64,000 nucleotides of DNA from Microbacterium sp. USTB-Y (lineage in GTDB: Bacteria > Actinomycetota > Actinomycetes > Actinomycetales > Microbacteriaceae), in assembly GCF_023703415.1 (NCBI RefSeq), contig NZ_JAGMTU010000006.1, forward strand, positions 62,001-126,000, in the 5' to 3' direction. Of the stretch, positions 9,937 to 18,117 are shown piece by piece. A program made the position numbers and the translations under genes. Numbering within the stretch: position 1 is the stretch's first letter; each line of letters opens with the position of its first letter. The notes beneath the pieces are model-generated. The model was not told the DNA's origin. It did not search any database and saw only the letters and a list, made by a program, of their open reading frames with translations.

Positions 9937-11310
9937 ATGTCGCAGGAACGCATCCACATCAACCCGCTGCATCGCCGGGCGGGATCCGGCGTCTCCGTCG
10001 ACAAGCACCGGATCCCCGATCGGGGCATGGACCCGCTGACGGCCTATCACGTGGTCAGCGACGAGACCATGCTCGACGGCAACGCCCGCCTCAACCTCGC
10101 CACCTTCGTCACGACGTGGATGGACGAGGAGGCGCAGCGGCTGTACGCGGAAGCGGTCGACAAGAACATGATCGACAAGGACGAGTATCCGCAGACCGCG
10201 GCGATCGAGACCTACTGCCAGCGCATGATCGCCGAACTCTGGTACGCGCCGGATCCCGCCGCGGCGCCGGCCACCTCGACGATCGGATCGAGCGAGGCGT
10301 GCATGCTCGCCGGCATCGCGCTCAAGCGGCGCTGGCAGGAGAAGCGGCGCCAGGCGGGCGCGGATGCCACTCGCCCCAACCTCGTGATGTCGAGCGCTGT
10401 GCAGGTGTGCTGGGAGAAGTTCTGCAACTACTTCGAGGTCGAGCCCCGGTACGTGCCGGTGAGCGCCGAGCACCCGGCCCTGGACGGCGATCTGCTCGCG
10501 CAGTACGTCGACGAGAACACGGTCGGCGTCGTCGCGATCCTCGGCGTCACCTACACCGGTGCCTACGAGCCGGTCGCCGAGATCGCGGCGGCCCTCGACC
10601 GCATCGCGGCCACGGCCGGCCACGACGTGCCGATCCACGTCGATGCCGCGTCGGGCGGGATGGTCGCGCCGTTCCTGGATCCGGATCTGGCCTGGGACTT
10701 CCGCGTGGAGCGCGTCGCGTCGATCAACACCTCCGGTCACAAGTACGGTCTCGTGTATCCCGGCCTGGGCTGGGTCGTATGGCGTGACGCCGAGGCGCTG
10801 CCGGAGTCGATGGTGTTCCGGGTCAGCTATCTCGGCGGGGACATGCCGACGCTCGCCCTGAACTTCTCGCGTCCCGGCGCCCAGGTGCTGCTGCAGTTCT
10901 ATCTCTTCCTGCGGCTCGGCAGGGAGGGCTACGCGGAGGTGCAGGGCACGTCGCGGGCGGTGGCGCGCTATCTCGCGGACGGCATCGGCGGCCTCGAGCC
11001 GTTCGCCCTGATCAGCGACGGCTCGACGATCCCGGTGTTCGCCTGGCGGCTGCTCGACGGTCACACCGCGAACTGGACGCTCTACGACCTGTCGGACCGT
11101 CTGCGCATGCGGGGGTGGCTGGTGCCGGCGTATCCGCTTCCCGCGGATCTGGAGCAGATCACCGTGCAGCGGATCGTGATCCGCAACGGCGTGACGATGG
11201 ATCTGGCCGAGGCGCTGCTCGCCACGATCCGAGAAGAGGTCGCCTACCTGGATGCGCTGACCTCACCGCTGCCCGACCGTTCGACGGCTGGAACCGGCTT
11301 CACGCACTGA
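9937..11310 (+). CDS. gad: Glutamate decarboxylase
   Basis: A 457-residue PLP enzyme that converts glutamate to GABA and CO2, consuming a proton. Seen: N-terminal NPLHRRAGSG, the substrate region STIGSSEACMLAGIALKRRW, HVDAASGGMVAPF with the PLP-contacting Asp, and the Schiff-base lysine Lys269 in SGHKYG. It ends with a DRSTAGTGFTH-type tail similar to bacterial GadB. The start at 9937 has GGGAG upstream; TAGGGT at about 9891 could be its -10. No glutamate/GABA antiporter is nearby, so an acid-resistance role is not shown by context. Confidence 0.95.
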   Translation: MSQERIHINPLHRRAGSGVSVDKHRIPDRGMDPLTAYHVVSDETMLDGNARLNLATFVTTWMDEEAQRLYAEAVDKNMIDKDEYPQTAAIETYCQRMIAELWYAPDPAAAPATSTIGSSEACMLAGIALKRRWQEKRRQAGADATRPNLVMSSAVQVCWEKFCNYFEVEPRYVPVSAEHPALDGDLLAQYVDENTVGVVAILGVTYTGAYEPVAEIAAALDRIAATAGHDVPIHVDAASGGMVAPFLDPDLAWDFRVERVASINTSGHKYGLVYPGLGWVVWRDAEALPESMVFRVSYLGGDMPTLALNFSRPGAQVLLQFYLFLRLGREGYAEVQGTSRAVARYLADGIGGLEPFALISDGSTIPVFAWRLLDGHTANWTLYDLSDRLRMRGWLVPAYPLPADLEQITVQRIVIRNGVTMDLAEALLATIREEVAYLDALTSPLPDRSTAGTGFTH

Positions 11311-11353
11311 CCCGTCCTCTGCGCCGGATCACGTTCTGAAGGGCGGAGAAATC

Positions 11354-11391
11354 GGAAGCTCCCGTCCGCCTCTCGGCGGACGGGAGCTTCC
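11354..11391. terminator. Strong hairpin after gad
   Basis: Perfect 17-bp stem (11354-11370 with 11375-11391) with a TCTC loop, followed by C-rich sequence. It lies between convergent gad and the glycine-rich protein gene. Confidence 0.8.
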
Positions 11392-11403
11392 CCCCTCCCT
11401 CCG

Positions 11404-11442
11404 CCCTTCACCATCGACCGGGGAGGGACCGATGGTGAAGGG
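11404..11442. repeat. Inverted repeat, second of three hairpins
   Basis: Perfect 13-bp arms (11404-11416 and 11430-11442) around a 13-base loop, immediately after the gad terminator. Confidence 0.7.
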
Positions 11443-11492
11443 TGTGGAGGCCCCTGCCCCTCGCCAAAGCGGGAAACGAGAGACAGGGGCGG

Positions 11493-11519
11493 TCTCCGCA
11501 CATCCCCATTGTGCGGAGA
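11493..11519. repeat. Inverted repeat, third of three hairpins
   Basis: Perfect 10-bp arms (11493-11502 and 11510-11519) with a 7-base loop TCCCCAT. On the minus strand it follows the glycine-rich gene stop by about 75 bases. Confidence 0.7.
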
Positions 11520-11594
11520 GCGCAGGCAGCAGCAGCGCCTGCGGGTCTTGATGTCAACCGGTGTGCGGCGAAGTCGCAGCCGGAGTCCCCGGGA

Positions 11595-12659
11595 TCATGA
11601 CCAGGTGACGGTGACGAGGCCTTCGCCTCGTGCGTCCGAGCGTGGCACGGGTGCGGTCGCGGTGGCCCCGGAAGCGTTCACGAAGCTGGATCCCGCACCG
11701 CCGGCGGAGCCTCCTTCGAGCAGCCCAGAGGGGCCTGAGGTCTTCGAGAACGCACGACCGCCACCGCCGCCAGCCCAGCCGCCTCCGCCGCCCCCGCCGT
11801 TGACGCCGCTGGACAGGCCCTGCCCGGTGGGGGAGCTGATGAACGGACCGTCGCCGCCGTCCCCGCCGCCATTGGCGCCGGATCCGTTGGCTCCGCCCGC
11901 GCCGCCGGGGTACTCGGTCGCCGTGCCGCTGCCATTGACCAGGGGCGCCGCGCCGGCGCCCCCGACGGCACCGATCGCTGCGCCGCCGCCGCCCGCAGCG
12001 AACACGAGCGTGCCGCTGTTGCTGAAGCCGAAGCCGTAGCCCACCGCGCTGCCGCCCGATGAGCCGAGGCCGGCGTCGACACCGTACTTCGGCGCGGTGA
12101 GCGTCTCGGTTCCGGTGCCGCTCATGGAGATGTTGACGTTGGCTCCGCCTCCGCCGCCACCGGCCACGACGACGGGCGTGCCGTCGACCAGGATCGCGCT
12201 GCCCGCGCCGCCGGCTCCCACGGCTCCCCAGGCATCGCCGCCGCTGCCGAAGCCGGCTCCGCCCGCACGCGGGTTGGTGGATCCGCCTCCGGCACCCGCA
12301 CCGCCCGCGATGAGCGTCAGCACATGGGTCCCCGGGGTCAGCACGAGGTCGCCCGAGATCGTGGCGCCGCGACCGGCGGCGGTCCCGCTGTAGCGACCGC
12401 CGTCCCCGCCGGCCAGGACGAACGTGACTTTCTTCGCACAGGCTGGAATCGTCACGGTCGTCATGGACAGGGTCGCGCCTGTGCCAAGGATCGTGAGCGT
12501 ACCCGGCGTGCAGCCGCTCGCCGCCGCCAGCGGCGCTGCGGCCGCTGCGGCGATGACCGGCACGCTCCAGGCCGCACCCTTGACGATCGCACGGCGGCCG
12601 ATCCCGCGCGACGTCGTCGCCCCCGTGGCCTGATCGTTCGGCTGTGGGGTTTCGAGCAT
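11595..12659 (-). CDS. Tat-exported glycine-rich surface protein
   Basis: 354 residues. The N-terminus carries a twin-arginine signal: IGRRAIVKG, then a long Ala-rich hydrophobic run ending near ASG. The mature protein is a glycine-rich domain: a short beta-rich lead (TVTIPACAKKVTFVLAGGDG) followed by about 250 residues dominated by Gly, Ala and Ser with GGGG clusters, ending in GLVTVTW. This layout is seen in secreted glycine-rich domain proteins of actinobacteria; the biochemical role is unknown, probably cell-surface structure or adhesion. ATG 12659 is chosen for the GGGGAG just before it. It lies downstream of, and in line with, the LuxR-family regulator. Confidence 0.8.
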   Translation of the reverse strand: MLETPQPNDQATGATTSRGIGRRAIVKGAAWSVPVIAAAAAAPLAAASGCTPGTLTILGTGATLSMTTVTIPACAKKVTFVLAGGDGGRYSGTAAGRGATISGDLVLTPGTHVLTLIAGGAGAGGGSTNPRAGGAGFGSGGDAWGAVGAGGAGSAILVDGTPVVVAGGGGGGANVNISMSGTGTETLTAPKYGVDAGLGSSGGSAVGYGFGFSNSGTLVFAAGGGGAAIGAVGGAGAAPLVNGSGTATEYPGGAGGANGSGANGGGDGGDGPFISSPTGQGLSSGVNGGGGGGGWAGGGGGRAFSKTSGPSGLLEGGSAGGAGSSFVNASGATATAPVPRSDARGEGLVTVTWS

Positions 12660-12862
12660 GGTTCTCCCCTTGGTTGTTCTGAGATGGCTTGCCGACGTTG
12701 ACGCCGGATACCGCCGGTCGTCCCTCAAGCCCCCCTGGGTGAGAGCACGACGCGTGACGCGCAGCTAAGAACCATGCTGTCGCGCACGATCCGTCGGCCG
12801 CGATCCGTGGAACTACCTGTTCGACTACCTGGTCGCCCGCGCGCGGAGCGGCGGCGGAGGAG

Positions 12863-15127
12863 CTACTCCGATCCCGCTGCGCCGTTCGCGCCATCGACGG
12901 TGCGGCGCACATACCAGGTGCTGATGTCGACCCGGGAGCGGACTCCGAGCTTGCGGCGGATGCGCTCGACGTGGCCCTCTGCGGTGCGCACGGAGATGGT
13001 CAGGGCTGCGGCGATCTCCTTGTTGATGCGGCCTTCCGCGATCAACGCCGCCACTTCGAGCTCCCGGGGGGACAGGACCGCGGCGTCCGCAGCGGGGTGC
13101 CGCTGCAGGGCGTACTCCACGGCCTGCGCGGGAGTCATCCGGTAGCCGCGAAGGGTGGCGGCAGGGTGGAGGACCTCGGTGATCTGGGCGTGCCGCTGCG
13201 CGAGGCGGTCGCGCTCCTCGATCGTCTCGGAGAAGAGCGCGGTGGATGCGATGTGGGTCGTCGACGTCCCCACGGACGCGCCGAACAGCGTCGCCGCACG
13301 CTCCGTCTGATCGTCCGCGGCGGCGATGAAGCCTGCGATCAGCAGCGCGTCGGGGTTCTCCGGGCGGTTCGGCACCCACACCGAGGAGCGCATCGCCGAG
13401 TCGGAGAGACGGCGCGCATCGCCCAGTTCCCCCTGCCGCCAGGCGTACAGGGCGAGCACGTGCTGGGCGAACGCCCGGTAGTAGGTCTCGCCCGCGGCGG
13501 CCGACAGGTCGATCAGCTCGTTGCAGGAGCGGGTTCCCCGTTCCACGTCGCCGAGTGCGTTGCAGGCGTAGACCAGCACCTGGCGGAGCCGGTACGGTGT
13601 CGCGTCCGCGGGGTCCATCGTCCGGGAGTGCTCGATGCCGGCCGTGGCGACGGCAGCCGCATCGTCGAACTGCCCGAGCAGCAGGTGCCGGAACGCACGC
13701 CCGAACGCCATCCGGGCACGGGAGTCCGCGGAGGCGACGCCGGGGGCCGCCGCCACCTCTGCCGCGCGCCGGAGATGAGCGTCCGCGGACGCGAGGTCAC
13801 CCTTCGCCAGGGCGAGCGACTCGGCATCGAGCAGTGCGATCAGCAGCTCGTCCGAAGGCTCGCTCATGAGACAGAGAGCCCGCTCGACCCAGTGGCGGCC
13901 CTCGTCGATGCGTCCCGAAGCCCACCACAGCTGCGGGGTGCACACCACGCACGCGCGGTACGCGGTCGCGGCGTCGCCGCGGCCGATCGCGTGCTCGCTC
14001 GCGGCCCGGATGTCCGGCAAGGCAGCCTCGAGATTCGCGACGAGGCGCTGCTGCTGCGGACCGATCCACTCCTCCTCAGCGCGGGCGGCCACCGTCGCGA
14101 ACCACTGGGCGTGCGCGTCGAGCACCGCGCTCTCCCGTTCCGGGTCCTCGGCGAGCCGCTCCCGCCCGAACCGGCGCAGCACGTAGAGCATGCGGTAGCG
14201 CGCCCGTCGATCCTGGTCGTCGTCGGCGCGAAGCAGCACCGACTTCTCGAGGAGGGCCTCGATGAGATCCAGGACCTCGGCGGCCTCCAGTCCGCTGACC
14301 TGGACCGCGTCGTCGAGCGCGAACGGACCCGCCAGGGCCGACAGGGAATCCCACAGCAGGCGCTCCCGCGCACTGCAGAGCGAGTAGCTGTCCGCGATCG
14401 ACGCGATCAGCGACGTCGTGCGTCCCGGCTCGCGGCCCGCGCGCCGCAGCAGGCCGATCGACGTCCGCGTCTGCTCCAGGATCTGGAGAGGCGAGAGGGC
14501 TCCGATGCGGCAGGCCGCCAGTTCGATCGCCAAGGGCAGGCCGTCCACGAGGCGGCAGATCTCGGCGACCTCGCCGTCGCCCGTGCCGGTGCCGCGGAAG
14601 GCCGGATCCGACCGCCGCGCCACGGCCGCGAACAGCTCCACCGAGGCGCCCCGGGCAGAGGTGTCCAGGCCGCCGAGCGCGACGGTGACCTCCTCATCCA
14701 CGCCCAGCGGCTGCCGACTGGTCGCGATCACCCGCACGTTGCGGGTCGTCGCCAGGAGAGCGCTCACGAACTCCGACACGGCCGCGGCGATGTGCTCGCA
14801 GTTGTCCAGGAGCACGAGACTCGGCTCCTCATCCAGGTAGGAGCTCAGCGCGGCGAGGGGCTCGGCCAGGGTCGACTTGATGCCCAGCGTGGCGATGACG
14901 GTCTCGGCGAGCAGCGCACCCGAACCCAGCGTCCCGAGAGGGACGAACCACACCCGGTCCCGCCCTCCGGCGATCAGCCCCGTGGCGAACTCGATCGCCA
15001 GACGGGTCTTTCCGACTCCCGCCGGACCGCGAAGCGTCACGAGACGGTGGGCCGCCAGGTGGGCCTCCACGCTCGCCAGGTCCTGCTCCCGCCCGACGAA
15101 CGGGCCCGCTGTACGTGGAAGACGCAT
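12863..15127 (-). CDS. NB-ARC/AAA ATPase-LuxR family transcriptional regulator
   Basis: A 754-residue regulator. The N-terminus has PFVGREQDLASVE, then the Walker A motif GPAGVGKTRLAIE (about residues 38-50), Walker B LVLLDNCEH and the DGLPLAIELAA motif, that is, a STAND-type ATPase. A helical repeat region follows, and the C-terminus is a LuxR/GerE helix-turn-helix (LSPRELEVAALIAEG ... ISVRTAEGHVERIRRKLGV). The ATPase probably senses a ligand and exposes the DNA-binding domain. The start at 15127 has GGGGAGG seven bases upstream. It precedes the glycine-rich protein gene by about 200 bases and may control it (inference). Confidence 0.9.
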   Translation of the reverse strand: MRLPRTAGPFVGREQDLASVEAHLAAHRLVTLRGPAGVGKTRLAIEFATGLIAGGRDRVWFVPLGTLGSGALLAETVIATLGIKSTLAEPLAALSSYLDEEPSLVLLDNCEHIAAAVSEFVSALLATTRNVRVIATSRQPLGVDEEVTVALGGLDTSARGASVELFAAVARRSDPAFRGTGTGDGEVAEICRLVDGLPLAIELAACRIGALSPLQILEQTRTSIGLLRRAGREPGRTTSLIASIADSYSLCSARERLLWDSLSALAGPFALDDAVQVSGLEAAEVLDLIEALLEKSVLLRADDDQDRRARYRMLYVLRRFGRERLAEDPERESAVLDAHAQWFATVAARAEEEWIGPQQQRLVANLEAALPDIRAASEHAIGRGDAATAYRACVVCTPQLWWASGRIDEGRHWVERALCLMSEPSDELLIALLDAESLALAKGDLASADAHLRRAAEVAAAPGVASADSRARMAFGRAFRHLLLGQFDDAAAVATAGIEHSRTMDPADATPYRLRQVLVYACNALGDVERGTRSCNELIDLSAAAGETYYRAFAQHVLALYAWRQGELGDARRLSDSAMRSSVWVPNRPENPDALLIAGFIAAADDQTERAATLFGASVGTSTTHIASTALFSETIEERDRLAQRHAQITEVLHPAATLRGYRMTPAQAVEYALQRHPAADAAVLSPRELEVAALIAEGRINKEIAAALTISVRTAEGHVERIRRKLGVRSRVDISTWYVRRTVDGANGAAGSE

Positions 15128-15514
15128 CGCACGACCTCCCCGGAGTCCTGAGCGCTCTGCAACCGACAAGCTAGCAGGGGTCGTCAGGTGCGGGGTATCG
15201 GCATGACGTCGTCCGCGTGAGGAAGCGGCGAGGGCTACGATCCGGGGTGTGGACTTCGTCCGGGTGGGCGAGGTGTTTCCTCGATGAGTAAACGATGGCC
15301 GCCTCTGCTTTTGCGGCGGCCTGTGCCTCGCGATCGCGCTCTGCGAGGTTGACGAGGATCCGGGCTCCGATGTCACCAGACCGCCGCCAAGCGGCATCCG
15401 ATGGTTCGCTCCGAGACGTCACCCGCACGTTCATGGCTTCAATACCTACTGGAGCCGCGGACAGTCCGCGCGGCACCGCTGGACTCATCGTTACTGGTGC
15501 GACAGACTGCGACC
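15128..15514. other. Intergenic region between LuxR regulator and VOC gene
   Basis: No well-supported gene. The only item is a possible short minus-strand frame (see 15171-15434). Base use is less GC-biased than in the flanks. Confidence 0.5.
15171..15434 (-). CDS. Possible small hypothetical protein
   Basis: An 87-codon frame opening at ATG 15434. Its middle (SGDIGARILVNLAERDREAQ followed by Ala/Lys/Glu) reads like a genuine helical, charged protein, but the C-terminal third is Arg/Pro-rich and looks like noise. No convincing Shine-Dalgarno or -10 box precedes it. It could be a small gene divergent from the VOC gene, or the remnant of a longer one. I do not recognise it. Confidence 0.3.
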   Translation of the reverse strand: MNVRVTSRSEPSDAAWRRSGDIGARILVNLAERDREAQAAAKAEAAIVYSSRKHLAHPDEVHTPDRSPRRFLTRTTSCRYPAPDDPC

Positions 15515-15877
15515 ATGGACATTCGTCGGGCGATGCCAGTGATCACAACCAGTCACCCCGCCGAGACACGCAAGTTCTATGAGGGCCTTCTCGGCTTCCG
15601 AACTGCGATGGACGAGGACGGGATGCTCATGCTCGCCTCGCCGAGCAACCCGACGACCCAGATGATCGTGGCCTGGGCGAGTGAGACGGCAGCAGACCCG
15701 GAGCTCGTATCCGTGGACGTGTCGATCGAGGTTGCCGATGTGGACGCTGCGTACGTGAGGGCCAAGGCGGACGGACTCGAGATCGTCCGAGATATCCGCG
15801 ACGAGCAGTGGGGCATCCGCAGGTTCTTTCTCAGGGATCCCGCGGGTCAGATCATCAACATTGCCAGCCACATCTGA
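15515..15877 (+). CDS. VOC (glyoxalase/bleomycin-resistance) family protein
   Basis: 120 residues, a single-unit vicinal-oxygen-chelate protein: MPVITTSHPAETRKFYEGLL at the N-terminus and FFLRDPAGQIINIASHI at the C-terminus, the two characteristic strands. Such proteins dimerise and use metal-bound His/Glu for isomerase, dioxygenase or antibiotic-binding roles; which applies here cannot be told. The start at 15515 is chosen by family alignment; the frame is open upstream to 15401 but that part has no homology-like features. Confidence 0.85.
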   Translation: MDIRRAMPVITTSHPAETRKFYEGLLGFRTAMDEDGMLMLASPSNPTTQMIVAWASETAADPELVSVDVSIEVADVDAAYVRAKADGLEIVRDIRDEQWGIRRFFLRDPAGQIINIASHI

Positions 15878-16016
15878 CTCTGCCGGTGAGTGAGCGCTAT
15901 CACCAACGCGGGTGTATGACGACGAAATCGAGCCGATGGCTCCTCCATGAGCGAGCCGACAGCGCAGGTGGCGGCAATGTGCGGCTCGTCCGGGTGCCCT
16001 TCAATCCGCCGTAGAA

Positions 16017-16059
16017 CGAGGGTGAGGGTCCCGGTACAAGACCGGGACCCTGACCCTCG
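16017..16059 (-). terminator. Terminator of the cold-shock gene
   Basis: 19-bp stem with one mismatch (16017-16035 with 16041-16059) and loop ACAAG, 10 bases beyond the csp stop on the minus strand. Confidence 0.85.
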
Positions 16060-16069
16060 CGTGTTGCAG

Positions 16070-16273
16070 TCAGACGAGCTGGATGTTCGCCGCCTGCATG
16101 CCCTTCGGGCCGCGCTCCGCGTCGAAGGAGACCTTCTGGTTCTCTTCGAGGTTGCGGTATCCGTCGCCGGTGATCGCGCTGAAGTGCGCGAAGACGTCGG
16201 CGGTGCCGTCGTCGGGAGCGATGAAGCCGAAGCCCTTTTCGGAGTTGAACCATTTGACGGTGCCAGTGGCCAT
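16070..16273 (-). CDS. cspA: Cold-shock protein
   Basis: 67 residues with the complete cold-shock fold: [20 protein letters not shown] carries RNP1 (KGFGFI), then DVFAHFSAI carries RNP2 (VFAHF), ending in [13 protein letters not shown]. It is an RNA chaperone that binds single-stranded nucleic acid. AAAGGAA lies seven bases before the ATG. The reading frame stays open upstream without a stop to a GTG at 16537 (see that entry). A strong hairpin terminates it. Confidence 0.97.
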   Translation of the reverse strand: MATGTVKWFNSEKGFGFIAPDDGTADVFAHFSAITGDGYRNLEENQKVSFDAERGPKGMQAANIQLV

Positions 16274-16537
16274 GACGTCATTCCTTTGTTGTCTGGGACC
16301 AAGTGTGTGATCCGTGAGTGCGCGACGATCTCGTCGCGACGTGTGGTGGGCGCCGGTCGGCGCGGGCGTGTGCCGGGATTGGGTCGAAGCGGTCGCGGCT
16401 TCTACCGAGGCTCGGGCGTCGCCCAACGATGCTGCGCGACGGAGTCGACGTCCTTGGGCGTCGTAGGCCGCATAACCGGACTCGTCCTGCGCGACGAAGC
16501 CTGCGAACTCGCCTGAGCGTGATGTCGCTGCGAACAC
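16274..16537 (-). pseudogene. In-frame coding-like segment upstream of cspA
   Basis: From a GTG at 16537 the frame runs 88 codons straight into cspA without a stop. Its first half ([20 protein letters not shown], then [20 protein letters not shown]) looks like a real small domain; the second half is His/Arg-rich and looks non-coding. There is no Shine-Dalgarno before the GTG, whereas cspA has its own. It may be a decayed gene or a rarely used N-terminal extension. Confidence 0.35.
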
Positions 16538-16997
16538 ATCGTCGGCGGCTTGTCGCCATACAGTTGGCGAGGTCGGTGACGACGAGACAGCCGGAAAAGA
16601 GATGAGAGAGATGGGGGGGCCAATCGGCGGAGAAGCACATCACGTTGGCTGATGCGACCAGAGCCACTGAACTGAATGCCCGCCCGGATGTCGATCCAGG
16701 GCCAGAAGAAGGTCCGGAGCTGACTCCGGCAGAAACGCAACCTCAATAACCTGAGATCGACCATACCCCATCTCCCTGGGAACGAGGCCCGCTCGACGAC
16801 CTCGCTGTACCGATGCGGGGACCGATGATCGGGTAGCAGGGATGGGAACGTCACCCTTACCGGCGTCTTCGCAGCAGCGCGGGCGAGCGTTCCCATCAAC
16901 CAGGGCCGTGAGCCGGAGCACTCCCCAGAGTGTCGCGGCCAGCCCCAGGTCGCACGCTACACCCGCACTGGGGCCGGCATAACCCCGGATCAGTGGA
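16274..16997. other. 724-bp region upstream of cspA without a firm gene
   Basis: It holds the in-frame upstream extension described at 16274-16537. Beyond that, overlapping short frames on both strands (for example minus 16402-16899) are rich in Arg/Ser/Pro and look like noise. No clear promoter or terminator was seen. GC bias is weaker than in the core regions. Confidence 0.5.
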
Positions 16998-17498
16998 TCA
17001 TGGGCGGCTGGTCGTCACGGCCAGTTCCGCAGCATCATCGGAGGCAGCCGTGGGGTGACGAGCGAATGCCACCGAGCCAGCCAAGGCAGCAACCAGCGCT
17101 GCGCGCTCCTGCTCCCGATCGGAGGCATCTTGGACCCGATTGCGGGCCGTTTCACGGTCCGCTCGAAGAGTCGTGCTGATCTCCGCGAGTCGATCCGCGA
17201 TCACCGCGGCAAGCGCGTCACGGAGTTCTTCCAGATTGGTGTTCCCGATCTCCAACCGACGATCAGAGACGTGCAGCTCCACGGTCGAGAACCCGCGATC
17301 GGACAAGTAGTCACGCGTCTGACTGCCTTGGATCGCGGCGACCTCGTCACGATCCGCCTTCCGTGTGAACACCGCTTCCACGGTGTAGCGGTCAGGAGCA
17401 TCATCCGTCATCAACGTCGCCGGAAGCGAGCCAACAAGGACGGAATCCAAACCCAGCAAACCGGGGCGCTGCCCCGCGATCTTCGATTGTGTGTTCAT
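16998..17498 (-). CDS. Hypothetical protein, coiled-coil
   Basis: 166 residues, not recognised. Seen: the N-terminal part (about 30-90) has alternating strand-like segments (YTVEAVFTRKADRDEVAAIQ, GFSTVELHVSDRRLEIGNTN). The following 60 residues are strongly helical and charged (LEELRDALAAVIADRLAEI ... NRVQDASDREQERAALVAAL), suggesting a coiled coil. No signal peptide or membrane segment. Amino-acid use is natural, so it is probably a real gene. Confidence 0.6.
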   Translation of the reverse strand: MNTQSKIAGQRPGLLGLDSVLVGSLPATLMTDDAPDRYTVEAVFTRKADRDEVAAIQGSQTRDYLSDRGFSTVELHVSDRRLEIGNTNLEELRDALAAVIADRLAEISTTLRADRETARNRVQDASDREQERAALVAALAGSVAFARHPTAASDDAAELAVTTSRP

Positions 17499-17807
17499 GA
17501 ATCGACGTTACGCCCCCAACCTGTGCAGGCTCACAGGCGTAAGCGCCCCGTGGCGGAGACCGCTGCGATCGATGAGCACGTCATCGATCTTGAGGCGAAG
17601 AGCGTCCGCACCGTCCGTGACGCCCCGACCGTGATCGTGCCTGCCGTGCGAGGTCGGGGCCGATACGTCGGTGGACGCACCCGTGTCGCCTGTCTTTCGG
17701 CGTCTATGCGTGGGACGGTGGATGTCGTCACCACAGAGCGATCACCTTGGTCGTGCCTCCTGGCAACGGGTTCCCGTGGCGGCAAGCAGACGAGAATGGT
17801 GATCCTC
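17499..17807. other. 309-bp intergenic region before the DUF7882-like gene
   Basis: No firm feature. The plus-strand frame of the next gene is open through it, with a natural-looking stretch (VAETAAIDEHVIDLEAKSVR), but it ends in composition typical of noise and there is no start with a ribosome site. Confidence 0.4.
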
Positions 17808-18113
17808 ATGGGTGTGCTTTTCTATGGCAGCTCTGAGCATGCGATCGAGATCGAGGATGTCGCCCTCGCGCATCTCAAGGTCGTGATCGCAACCAAGCTC
17901 CGTCGTAACGAGAGCTTCACGCTCTCCTGGATGCATGACGACACGCAGCCGCGCGGGCGCTCCACGATCTGGCTGCACCCCGCGATCCAGCTCCGATTCG
18001 AGTTCGACGAGCCGACACCCCCACCGCTGGATCCGGAGCGGATTCAGGCGTATGCGAACTCCGCGAACACGTCCGGAGGGATCCTCATCCCCGAAGAGCA
18101 CATCCTCGGATAG
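17808..18113 (+). CDS. Small DUF7882-like protein
   Basis: 101 residues, a small family widespread in Microbacteriaceae and sometimes mislabelled as DNA ligase. Seen: MGVLFYGSSEHAIEIED, then LAHLKVVIATKLRRNESFTL and STIWLHPAIQLRFEFDEP, ending in NTSGGILIPE. A compact cytosolic beta-rich fold is likely; function unknown. The start at 17808 fits the family's MG-YG opening; an in-frame ATG at 17796 is the alternative. It ends five bases before the convergent transporter gene. Confidence 0.82.
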   Translation: MGVLFYGSSEHAIEIEDVALAHLKVVIATKLRRNESFTLSWMHDDTQPRGRSTIWLHPAIQLRFEFDEPTPPPLDPERIQAYANSANTSGGILIPEEHILG

Positions 18114-18117
18114 CGGG

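Noticed and set aside
17055..17807. Plus-strand frame open far upstream of the DUF7882-like gene
   Set aside because: The upstream part overlaps the minus-strand hypothetical gene and lacks a ribosome site; the family begins at 17808 or 17796.
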